Below are positions 1-6,712 of a DNA stretch of 18,724 bases, piece by piece. The notes under the pieces are model-generated. The model was not told where the DNA came from. It saw only the letters and a program-made list of their open reading frames with translations, and did not search any database. The first letter of the stretch is position 1. Each line of letters opens with the position of its first letter. This DNA comes from CAZUVM01 sp964623885 (lineage in GTDB: Bacteria; Verrucomicrobiota; Verrucomicrobiia; Limisphaerales; UBA8199), in the NCBI GenBank assembly GCA_964623885.1, contig CAZUVM010000191.1:1-18724 (forward strand). Direction: 5' to 3'. Position numbers and translations under genes: made by a program.

Positions 1-3
1 AAC

Positions 4-55
4 CGGCGGGCGCCCGCCGATTACAAATCGGCGATACAGTAGATTGAAAATCTAC
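4..55. repeat. Triple-hairpin intergenic repeat
   Basis: Three palindromes are packed head to tail. A perfect 16-bp GC palindrome lies at 4-19. An 8-bp stem with a 3-nt loop follows (15-22 with 26-33, CGCCGATT/AATCGGCG). A 7-bp stem with a 3-nt loop ends it (39-45 with 49-55, GTAGATT/AATCTAC). The first two overlap, so they are alternative folds. The layout is that of a REP-type intergenic element. I recall similar 'cggcgatacag' strings in Verrucomicrobia, but that is memory and not a search. No second copy was found in this window. Confidence 0.7.
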
Positions 56-424
56 GCTACCCTTAGGCGCCGCGCCTCGCATGAAATCTTCGGGCTAAAG
101 CATGCAGCTACGCCCCACCGTGCCACAGGGTTTGCCGCCGATGCAAGCGCCCAGATGCTTGGCGAACTTTTGATTTTTCATTTCATGGACTCGATCGAGC
201 CGTTCGGCCTGGCTCAGAAGATTTGGATCTATGCCGGAGTTACCTTGACGCTCTGTTCTGGGCATTCACGAGCGTGTCGCTGCGCCAGATTCTGGCTTGG
301 CATTTCCGCAGGAAGCCCTTCGGCCCAAGACGCGCCGTTCGCCAACGAGATCACTCGAGCGAATGCGGGAGGTCCACACAGCTTGCCAATTGGTGAGTGC
401 TGGGCCGCCCGCATAGCCCATGCC
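56..424. other. No convincing gene
   Basis: About 370 bases without a gene I can support. Open frames occur on both strands (44-430 plus, 229-465 minus, and a 56-codon minus frame at 95-265), but none has a ribosome binding site, a recognisable domain or a plausible start. The minus frame at 95-265 is hydrophilic and could be a decayed gene remnant. I see no strong hairpin or repeat here apart from the element at the left edge. Confidence 0.4.
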
Positions 425-958
425 TCATAGCGGCTTCTCACGAACCAGCGATCCCTTGTCGTCAAAATACCGAAGTTTGTTTCCCTCCAGCTTCACATGC
501 TTTATCTCGTTGGTGGTCGTGCTATGGACAAAATCATCGAGCACGATGACGCGCCCGCCGGACTCCCGGGCCACCACGTAACGCTCCTTGTCCCGCTGGG
601 GAATCTCCACCGATTCCACTGAAAGCTCCGAGCCGTCATCGGTCTGTGCCCGCTGGCCGATCCCGCCCAGGCCATAGCCGGGGAATTTCAATTTGAACAT
701 GGCATGAATGAACTCCCTACGGGAATTGAAAGCCGGTGGCAGGCTCGCTTCGGTCATGGTCTTTTCGATCTTGGCGAGCTCATTGGTATCAAGGTTATTT
801 GGGTCGTCCTTGTAGTCTTCGTAGCTCCGGTACTTCTTGGCCGTTTTGAACGTCTGGCCGTAGTAATCGATCGTCCCACTCCCGCTTCTTAGGTGGTCGG
901 CGACGTAAGCCGCTGCCAAAACACCAACGAGTAGAGCGACCCGCGCATTGCGCTTCAT
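425..958 (-). CDS. Membrane-anchored hypothetical protein
   Basis: 177 aa when read from the ATG at 958. The open frame continues further upstream to 1078, but it would then run into the end of the neighbouring gene, and the ATG at 958 is directly followed by a typical N-terminal signal anchor (basic KRNAR, then hydrophobic residues about 7-20). The remainder is hydrophilic and probably extracytoplasmic, with a Tyr/Asp-rich stretch near 31-57 (YYGQTFKTAKKYRSYEDYK) and a beta-rich C-terminal half (about 110-177). No cysteine pair, catalytic motif or lipobox is visible. It lies 67 nt downstream of the glycine-rich protein gene on the same strand, so the two may be co-transcribed. There is no clear Shine-Dalgarno. 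I do not recognise the family. The coding call is based on frame length, start context and balanced composition. Confidence 0.7.
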   Translation of the reverse strand: MKRNARVALLVGVLAAAYVADHLRSGSGTIDYYGQTFKTAKKYRSYEDYKDDPNNLDTNELAKIEKTMTEASLPPAFNSRREFIHAMFKLKFPGYGLGGIGQRAQTDDGSELSVESVEIPQRDKERYVVARESGGRVIVLDDFVHSTTTNEIKHVKLEGNKLRYFDDKGSLVREKPL

Positions 959-1025
959 GTTTTTGTGAGTCAAGCAGGCGTATACTTGCGGTTCCTCGGC
1001 GGAGGGATGGTGGCTAGACAGAACG

Positions 1026-2237
1026 CTACGGTACGCTGACGCCGTAGAAGCGGCAGGGATAGTTCGCCCACTGCGCATCGCTGAAATAATTTGTCCCGCT
1101 GCCCAGGGTGTTAGTGGCCAAAGAAATCCAGATCGGATTCGTCAGGTTTGTGCAGGCTTGCACCACGACGGTGACGTCGGCAGGGCCGGCCATTTGGAAT
1201 TGAAAATTCCCGCTGGTTACGGAGGCGGAGGTCAAGGTGACGATTGGTGTGATTATAATCTCTCCATTGGCCGGGTCATCGGGACTGACGATGCCGGAGA
1301 TTTGTGTGAGTACCGCAATTGCCGATGAATCAATGTACGAACCGCCGCCGCCGCCGCCACCGCCAAGCCCGCCCGTGGCGCCGCCAAAGTTTCCGCCGCC
1401 GCCCACGCCTCCGTTGACGAAGCTGCCGCCGCCGGCGCCGTTGGCACCGTTGCCGCCATTGCCGATAGCGCCGCCGCCACCACCGCCGTCGCTGCCATTG
1501 CCGCCGCTCCCGTTGTTGCCGTTGGCACCGATCCCGGCGTTGCCACCGCTGCCGCCGAAGTTGCCGTCGCCCGCGCCACTGCCACCTCCTCCTCCGGCAG
1601 CGACCAGCACATTGGTGCCGGTGCCGACGAAACTACCGCCGCCCCCGCCGCCGCCTCCGCTGCCCCCGCCGCTGACACTGGCGCCCGCGCCACCTATCAG
1701 CAGGGTGAGCGGGGTAGGCGTTGTGAAGCTGAATTCGCCTTCGATTTCAGCTCCCAGGCCACCGGGGGCATTATTCACGCCGATGCCGCCGCGAGCGCCA
1801 TACGCCGCTATGTTGTAAAGGCCCGGGGCGAGCGTGATAGTCTGCCTCGATGCGGCAAACAAAAAAATGTGCCGGCCGGTAACCGGATACAGGACGGACA
1901 AAGTCATAGTGCGGATAAGACCGTCGTCGCCCTGAGCGCCCCCCACGCCACCCACCAGCAGGGTGAGCGTTGTGGGCGCAGTGAAGGTAAACTGACCTTC
2001 CATTTGTGCTCCCAGGCCCCCAGGACTGTAGTCATAGTTGTTCCAGCCGCCTTGAGCGCCGTAGGCGACGATATTGTAAGTGCCCGGGTCAAGGGTGATG
2101 TTCTGCTTGGATCCGCTATACAGGTAATGGCCTGTCTGCGCGGAACCTGCCATTACTCCAAACACGAGAACGACCGAAGCCATACCGATTGCGCGGAACG
2201 GCTTGCAAGAGATGAAGCAGTTGCATTTCGTTTTCAT
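1026..2237 (-). CDS. Secreted glycine-rich protein, duplicated N-terminal module
   Basis: 403 aa from the ATG at 2237. An ATG six codons upstream is possible, but GGGAG lies about 11 nt before the chosen start. Residues 12-34 form a signal peptide ending in SAQ. A beta-rich module then occurs twice (about 36-106 and 121-190), with matching landmarks such as ITLDPGTYNIVAYGAQGG and ITLAPGLYNIAAYGARGG, then PGGLGA and LTLLVGG/LTLLIGG. Residues 189-300 are a poly-glycine tract with SFV islands (GSFVGTG, GSFVNGG), and 301-332 (IDSSAIAV...GEIIITP) resemble the end of the glycine-rich domain seen in some animal receptors and bacterial surface proteins (Pfam Gly-rich type, from memory). The last 65 residues are the FYR-type C-terminal module found in four other genes of this window, ending FYGVSVP. 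It is probably extracellular; the function is unknown. The poly-Gly tract makes long proline-rich frames on the other strand, which are shadows. Confidence 0.82.
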   Translation of the reverse strand: MKTKCNCFISCKPFRAIGMASVVLVFGVMAGSAQTGHYLYSGSKQNITLDPGTYNIVAYGAQGGWNNYDYSPGGLGAQMEGQFTFTAPTTLTLLVGGVGGAQGDDGLIRTMTLSVLYPVTGRHIFLFAASRQTITLAPGLYNIAAYGARGGIGVNNAPGGLGAEIEGEFSFTTPTPLTLLIGGAGASVSGGGSGGGGGGGGSFVGTGTNVLVAAGGGGGSGAGDGNFGGSGGNAGIGANGNNGSGGNGSDGGGGGGAIGNGGNGANGAGGGSFVNGGVGGGGNFGGATGGLGGGGGGGGSYIDSSAIAVLTQISGIVSPDDPANGEIIITPIVTLTSASVTSGNFQFQMAGPADVTVVVQACTNLTNPIWISLATNTLGSGTNYFSDAQWANYPCRFYGVSVP

Positions 2238-2697
2238 TCGTTTCACATCTCCCATTTGGCTTCATCACGATGGAGTGTTGTTTTCACTCCCGGCCCGTGT
2301 TCGTTAAATACGGAGGTGTTGCGGTGCCTTTGGGATTCAGCGGCAATTTTATCCCGCGTATGAGAACGCCTCAACCTAAATTTGAAGCTCCCCGAAGTTA
2401 GAATTGGTGCCGATGGAGCGAGTTCAGAGTTGTTCCGGCTCCAGAACCCAGGACTGTTGTGAACAAACTTCATTCTGATCCCGAGCCGGAGGGAAAAAAC
2501 CACAAAATGGACTCAGATGCGCCCGCCTTCGCGCGGCTACGGCGAGGCCAGGAGAGATTTTGAACCGCTAATTGACGCTAATGAACGCTAAGTGTTCTGG
2601 CGCGAACGATCGGAAGGTGCGCGTGGAGAAAAGGGAGGTGCTTGCTTGCCGAGGATCTTGAAACGCGTTAAGGCCGCATTGGCTCGGCTTCGGACCG
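2238..2697. other. Intergenic stretch with a 10-bp periodic repeat
   Basis: 460 bases between two minus-strand genes. No coding frame is credible; a frame at 2243-2503 minus has no signal, start site or recognisable content. The stretch contains the CGCTAA-type periodic repeat listed separately, and a GC-rich segment near 2519-2550. The promoter of the glycine-rich protein gene should lie in the left part, but I cannot point to convincing -35 and -10 boxes. Confidence 0.5.
2566..2592. repeat. CGCTAA tandem repeat, 10-bp period
   Basis: CGCTAA occurs three times at exactly 10-bp spacing (2566, 2576, 2586), with variable four-base linkers (TTGA, TGAA, GTGT). It lies in non-coding DNA. A 10-bp period places each copy on the same helical face. 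It resembles short 'AACCGCTAATN' intergenic repeats that I recall from Verrucomicrobia; that comparison is memory only. Confidence 0.6.
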
Positions 2698-3294
2698 CTA
2701 GCCTGGGGGGCGGCGGTAATATTCTGTTCGCGTTGTCCGGTCCTGGGCGCGGTCTGGCGCCACCAGCGCAAACGAGTGCTGGGTATGGTCGTCGCTGGTT
2801 GGGTCATACGCGGAAAACAGCACGTAATGCCCGTTTACGATCGGTCTTTCGATCTGCAGCTCTTCTCCCGTGGTCCGCACCTTGCCCGCGACGTCCACTC
2901 CAGCGCTGGTCGAGCGAAACTCGAACTCGTAGTCACCTTGCTCCGCTCTCCATTTGCCGTCCAGCGTGGCCGGAATATCCGGGGGCGCCTGGTAATCGCG
3001 AAATGGCAGCCAGACGACTCGGAATCCTTCAAAACTTTCGGCCAGCATGGGAGGACAGCCCTGGTGCTCCTCGTAAGGCACCGTCAGGTGCAGGAGATAT
3101 TCGCCTCCATGGTAGGTCCCAATCTCGATGTCGAGGATTGTTCTCTTGCACTGGAGCGCCAGGCGCGCGGCGGCCATGAAGGCGATGGTTATGCCATCAC
3201 GCCGATAAACATTCCACTCCTTGAAGTGGACCTCTTTTCTTTGCTCGTCCGTGAGAGCCAGCCAATCGTCGTATGTTTCGGGTGAGTGTGCCAT
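2698..3294 (-). CDS. Hypothetical protein, likely cytoplasmic
   Basis: 198 aa from the ATG at 3294. The open frame extends to 3426, but that upstream part is translated from an intergenic repeat, so the internal ATG is preferred. There is no signal peptide or membrane segment. The N-terminal half (1-65) is helical and charged (YDDWLALTDEQRKEVHFKEW, then ITIAFMAAARLALQ). The middle contains an aromatic stretch, FRVVWLPFRDYQAPP at 91-105. The last 85 residues read as a small beta-sheet domain starting LDGKWRAEQGDYEFEF, a pattern similar to lipocalin-like or DUF1080-associated beta domains, but this is only a resemblance. There is no clear Shine-Dalgarno. The family was not recognised. The gene stands alone between repeat-bearing gaps. 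Confidence 0.65.
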   Translation of the reverse strand: MAHSPETYDDWLALTDEQRKEVHFKEWNVYRRDGITIAFMAAARLALQCKRTILDIEIGTYHGGEYLLHLTVPYEEHQGCPPMLAESFEGFRVVWLPFRDYQAPPDIPATLDGKWRAEQGDYEFEFRSTSAGVDVAGKVRTTGEELQIERPIVNGHYVLFSAYDPTSDDHTQHSFALVAPDRAQDRTTRTEYYRRPPG

Positions 3295-3356
3295 AAAACT
3301 GACAGTGACCAGTGTGGTTGCAGGCTTTTTGGCGTCAACAGATTCTTGTCGCGGAC

Positions 3357-3390
3357 TTAACCACAAAGAACGCACAGAACACAGAGCAGT
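3357..3390. repeat. AACCACA/CACAGA-type intergenic repeat
   Basis: The text ttaaccacaaagaacgcaca followed by gaacacagag is a periodic purine-rich stretch of the AACCACA...CACAGA...CACAGA type. A relative in the opposite orientation lies at about 6662-6692 (ccgtgtttatctgtgtgaat, then ctgtggtta). It is not coding. Open frames running through it, including the upstream extension of the 2698-3294 gene, should be discounted. Confidence 0.55.
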
Positions 3391-3403
3391 AACCGAAAGG
3401 CCA

Positions 3404-3444
3404 AATCGTTCGAAGCCTGCGAGCAATTTCGACTATTACAGTGT
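3404..3444. repeat. 41-bp dispersed repeat, copy 1
   Basis: This segment aligns without gaps to 6499-6539. Shared blocks include TGCGAGCAAT, the ACTATT core and the CAGTG end; differences are mainly transitions. Both copies lie in non-coding DNA, and each follows a CACA-rich periodic stretch, one upstream and one downstream of the 862-aa propeller gene. Confidence 0.65.
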
Positions 3445-3660
3445 ACAGAGCGCGGAGCCGCAGCTAAGAGGGAGGCCGATTGAGTTCATTGGAGGAAGAG
3501 GAAGAGAACGAGGTTGAGGATGAGTTTACCAGGCCCAGGAAACTCTCATGCATAGTAATACAAAATACACACAAAAGAGGTCCAGATTCGTATGTTTCGT
3601 GGCTCTCGCCACATTACAATCTGAAAGGCTTTCCCTGACGGGGGTTTTAGCTACTTCAAA

Positions 3661-3687
3661 GTTCAATGGGGTTTACCGATATTGAAC
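3661..3687. promoter_or_regulatory. Inverted repeat, possible operator
   Basis: A perfect 7-bp inverted repeat, GTTCAAT-N13-ATTGAAC, centred about 150 bp upstream of the 862-aa protein start and 28 bp before the small SD-bearing ORF at 3715. The arms could form an operator for a dimeric regulator or a stem-loop in the leader RNA. A poor sigma70-like pair (TTCAAA at 3656-3661, 17 nt, GATATT at 3679-3684; 4 of 6 matches each) overlaps it. The overlap would fit repression, but this is inference. Confidence 0.35.
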
Positions 3688-3714
3688 CGAAGGTGCAATT
3701 TGGAGGCGGTAGTT

Positions 3715-3798
3715 ATGAGCAGGCATGCTTGGTTTGCGAGTTGCGCATTGGCGGCCTGCGGGGTAGACATCATTCGTGCGCGTCGCTTGACGCTGTGA
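3715..3798 (+). CDS. Possible 27-aa leader peptide
   Basis: ATG at 3715 follows GGAGG (3702-3706) with an 8-nt spacer, one of the best Shine-Dalgarno matches in a window where most genes have none. The frame encodes 27 residues (MSRHAWFASCALAACG, then VDIIRARRLTL) and stops at 3798, 25 nt before the 862-aa protein gene. LAAC matches a lipobox pattern, but the hydrophobic stretch is too short for a confident lipoprotein. It could be a translated leader that couples or attenuates expression of the downstream gene, a decayed signal peptide, or chance. Confidence 0.3.
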   Translation: MSRHAWFASCALAACGVDIIRARRLTL

Positions 3799-3823
3799 TC
3801 TGCGTTATGCGCCTGTATTTATT

Positions 3824-6412
3824 ATGAGCAATCGATCGAGCCGATCCGGTGAAAGGCCTCTGTGGTCTGGGCAGGGCAGGGCGGTCGCGTGGCTGTTCGT
3901 CGTCGCGGCGCTTTTGCCTGTTGCATCATTTGCCCAGACGGCGCCGCTGCCACGTCACTGGTGGTCGAGAGGCGCGGGTGGCGGTGGCGCGTTCTTTTCA
4001 CCGAGCTTGAGTCCACTGGACCCGAACACTGTGTACATTTCCACCGACATGGGGACGGTGTTTCACTCGGCAAAGGGCGGAACGCTTTGGGACAGCTACA
4101 GTTTCGGCAATCTCCAGGGCGGCCGGCTCGCCAAGATGCAGTTCACTTCAGATCCGAACGTGATGTATGTGTTGGACGGCCGGGTTGATTACGTAAATTA
4201 TCTCGGCGGAGCGATTTTTAAGAGCTTCGACGGCGGCAGTTCGTGGTTCCGTTTGACCAGCGATCCCTGCATCAACAACGACGCCACGCGCAAGAAGCTG
4301 CGAACGGATGTCACGCGCACGGATCATCTAGTGCTGGGACACGATCTCGGCCTGTGGTTTTCCGGTGATGGTGGCACGAATTGGACGGCGTTTTACAGCC
4401 CTGGCAGCGGTTGTTACCTGGCAGATACGTTCTTTGCCGGGTCGAACATTTTCGCTGCGGGCAATTTCGGTCTGTATGTTTCCACCAATAACGGCAGTAG
4501 CTTCGCGGTCAGCGCGCTGGCCGGCATCGGCGCCGGCGAGGCCATCGTGGCGTTCGCGGGCGCGGCGAGCAATGGGCGGATCCGGCTCTACTGCATCACG
4601 ACCGATGCGACAACGGCGAATTCCCTGGACGACGGTTATCCCAGTCCGGCTGAAGCAATATACGGATCGCCTTCGGTCTATAAAGGGCTTTATGCCTGCG
4701 ACTGGGGCGCGGGCGGCTGGATCAAGTGCACGAATGGAATCAGTTCCCTGGACGCTATGGCTTTTGTCGCCGGGTCCGCCAACCAGCCGAACATTGTCTA
4801 CGCCGGCGGGCAAAGCGGCAACACCGGCTGGCCGGCGATTTACAAGTCCACGAACGGAGGCACGAACTGGACCAAGGTCTGGAATGGAACGCAGAATCAA
4901 AACGTGCAGAGCGGATGGGAAGGGCACCACGGCGACCTGGATTGGAGTTGGGGCGGCGGCCCGCTGGGATTCGCGGTTGGGGCGACCAATCCCAACCTGG
5001 TCGTGTTTTGCGATATGGGATTCTTCCAAGGCAGCACCAACGGCGGCGCGAGCTGGGAGGCGCTCTACGTGACGCCCGGAGACCTGAATGCGACGAATAC
5101 CTACACTCCCAAGCGTAAGGCGTATCACGGGATCGGGCTGGAAAACACCAGTTGCTGGTGGCTGACCTGGCTCGACACCAACACGCTGTTCGCGTCGTTC
5201 ACCGACTTTGGCGCGTTGCGCTCGACCAATGGCGGCGCGGCCTGGATTCCCGCCATCGGCGATGTGAACATCAACACCGTTTACTGCTGCGTGACGGGCG
5301 CGTCTAACTTGGCCTACATCGCGACCTCCTCGATTCACGATATGTATGAAAGCACACGCTTGCAGGATAATCCTATCAACAGCGGCACGGGTGGGATTCT
5401 CTTTTCAGCAAACCAGGCGGCGAGTTGGCCAACGCTCCACAACTTTGGTTACCCGGTGGTGTGGCTGACAAAACACCCGACCAACGCGAACATCATGTAC
5501 GCGAGTGTGGTCAATACGAATGTCGGGGGCGTTTATGTGACCAGCAACCTGCTGAGCGGTGCGGCTTCCACGTGGACGCGCCTGGCTGCGCCGCCGCGCA
5601 CGGAGGGCCATCCACTCTCGGTTCAAGTGCTGCGCGACAACACGCTCGCCTGCTCCTACTCCGCCCGGCGCGATCCGAGCGGCAATTTCACCCACAGCTC
5701 GGGCGTGTTCGTCAGCACCGATGGCGGCGCGTCGTGGGCGGACCGGTCCGTCGCGAACATGCAGTGCTGGACCAAAGACCTAGTGCTCTATCCCTTCGAT
5801 ACCAACCAGAACACCTGGTTTGCTTGCGTCTACGAAGCCTGGGGACCGAACCGTCCGTATAACGCCGGCGGCATTTACCGGACCACCGACCGCGGCCTGA
5901 CCTGGAGCGCGTTTACATCCGCTACTTATCCTTCGCTGATTCGAGTCGCGTCCATCTCCTTCCACCCAGCCAACACGAACTTTGCCTTTCTCACAACGGA
6001 AGTAAACGGACTGCTCTACTCGACCAATATCCTCTCGGCCGCGCCGAGTTTTTTCCTCGTGTCAGCGTATCCGTTTTTCCACCCGATGCGGATATTCACG
6101 AATCCATATAACAACGGCGAGATTTGGGCCACGAGCTTCGGAAACGGTTTGCGGGTAGGCTGGCTGACGGAACCATGTCCCGTCTTCGATCAATTGAATC
6201 CCCATGTCGGGTCGGTCGGCTACGGCGGTTCGGGCATCGACGGCCAGCAGTTGTGGATCCAGACCAGTCCCAACCTGGCCGCCTGGGCTACCGTTGCGAC
6301 CGATCTGATCAGCAGCGGCCGCTTCGCAGGTGTCGATACTGCAGGTAGCAGCGACCACTCACGATTCTACCGAGCGGTTGTCGCCTCGCCGATCACTGGC
6401 GATGGCCCGTGA
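3824..6412 (+). CDS. Secreted Asp-box (BNR/sialidase-like) beta-propeller protein
   Basis: 862 aa. A signal peptide is visible at about 19-38 (AVAWLFVVAALLPVASFAQ). The mature protein carries many Asp-box hairpins of the S-x-D/N-x-G-x-x-W type, near residues 134-141 (SFDGGSSW), 180-187 (SGDGGTNW), 220-227, 342-349 (STNGGTNW), 404-411 (STNGGASW), 467-474, 631-638 (STDGGASW) and 687-694 (TTDRGLTW). These mark a multi-bladed propeller like sialidases, photosystem assembly factors or GH74 xyloglucanases. The start GAGGGGAFFSPSLSPLDPNT followed by YISTDMG resembles the GGGG...TD-x-G entry of GH74, where that Asp is catalytic, but a matching acid was not identified, so enzymatic activity is uncertain. 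The C-terminus (about 798-856) is a variant of the window's shared FYR module (FYRAVVASP) with a short extra tail. It is preceded by a repeat-rich leader with an inverted repeat and small ORF. There is no SD directly before the ATG. Confidence 0.85.
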   Translation: MSNRSSRSGERPLWSGQGRAVAWLFVVAALLPVASFAQTAPLPRHWWSRGAGGGGAFFSPSLSPLDPNTVYISTDMGTVFHSAKGGTLWDSYSFGNLQGGRLAKMQFTSDPNVMYVLDGRVDYVNYLGGAIFKSFDGGSSWFRLTSDPCINNDATRKKLRTDVTRTDHLVLGHDLGLWFSGDGGTNWTAFYSPGSGCYLADTFFAGSNIFAAGNFGLYVSTNNGSSFAVSALAGIGAGEAIVAFAGAASNGRIRLYCITTDATTANSLDDGYPSPAEAIYGSPSVYKGLYACDWGAGGWIKCTNGISSLDAMAFVAGSANQPNIVYAGGQSGNTGWPAIYKSTNGGTNWTKVWNGTQNQNVQSGWEGHHGDLDWSWGGGPLGFAVGATNPNLVVFCDMGFFQGSTNGGASWEALYVTPGDLNATNTYTPKRKAYHGIGLENTSCWWLTWLDTNTLFASFTDFGALRSTNGGAAWIPAIGDVNINTVYCCVTGASNLAYIATSSIHDMYESTRLQDNPINSGTGGILFSANQAASWPTLHNFGYPVVWLTKHPTNANIMYASVVNTNVGGVYVTSNLLSGAASTWTRLAAPPRTEGHPLSVQVLRDNTLACSYSARRDPSGNFTHSSGVFVSTDGGASWADRSVANMQCWTKDLVLYPFDTNQNTWFACVYEAWGPNRPYNAGGIYRTTDRGLTWSAFTSATYPSLIRVASISFHPANTNFAFLTTEVNGLLYSTNILSAAPSFFLVSAYPFFHPMRIFTNPYNNGEIWATSFGNGLRVGWLTEPCPVFDQLNPHVGSVGYGGSGIDGQQLWIQTSPNLAAWATVATDLISSGRFAGVDTAGSSDHSRFYRAVVASPITGDGP

Positions 6413-6498
6413 TGTCGGAGGAAGCGGCAAACAGCGCGGAGAAACGCAGAGAAGAAAGGCACGAAAAGCACAAAAGAGAAGTCCTTAACCGCGAATGG

Positions 6499-6539
6499 AA
6501 TCATTCGCGGCTTGCGAGCAATCTCAACTATTGCAGTGC
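6499..6539. repeat. 41-bp dispersed repeat, copy 2
   Basis: Gap-free partner of 3404-3444, same orientation. The best-conserved part is 6510-6539, matching the other copy at about 25 of 30 positions. Non-coding. Confidence 0.65.
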
Positions 6540-6606
6540 TGACGGCCCAGCAGAGCCTCTGCTTTGTTTGTCTTCTCCGGGTTCATCGCGCCTCTGCGGT
6601 TGAATG

Positions 6607-6628
6607 TTGTGCACCAAGTTTTGCACAA
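6607..6628. terminator. Stem-loop between convergent genes
   Basis: TTGTGCA (6607-6613) pairs with TGCACAA (6622-6628) around an 8-nt loop. It lies between two convergent genes and could act for both, but neither side is followed by a proper run of T, so intrinsic termination is not established. Confidence 0.3.
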
Positions 6629-6712
6629 TTACGAAGATTTTGTCCCCGACGCGGTCTTTCTCATCCGTGTTTATCTGTGTGAATCTGTGGTTAGACAATC
6701 CGTGGCTCGCCG

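Larger units (their letters stand above)
6413..6712. other. Convergent intergenic gap filled with repeats
   Basis: 300 bases between the ends of the propeller gene (plus) and the DUF1080 gene (minus). It holds a CACGAAAAGCACAAAAG-type purine-rich stretch (about 6455-6480), copy 2 of the 41-bp repeat, a 7-bp stem-loop, and an inverted CACAGA-type repeat at about 6662-6692. Short frames here (6409-6603, 6564-6746) are translations of repeats. Confidence 0.55.

Noticed and set aside
1237..1818. Proline-rich plus-strand frame
   Set aside because: It is the complement of the GGN codons in the glycine-rich protein gene; the poly-Pro content is a by-product.
2592..3285. Plus-strand frames 2592-3179 and 2776-3285
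   Set aside because: They are opposite to the 198-aa minus-strand gene, begin in a repeat and show no domain. The minus-strand gene has the more natural composition, although neither is recognised, so this is a moderate-confidence rejection.
4328..5338. 336-codon minus-strand frame inside the 862-aa protein gene
   Set aside because: It is entirely antisense to a gene with a signal peptide and clear Asp-box repeats, and it has an Arg/Val/Ala-rich shadow composition.
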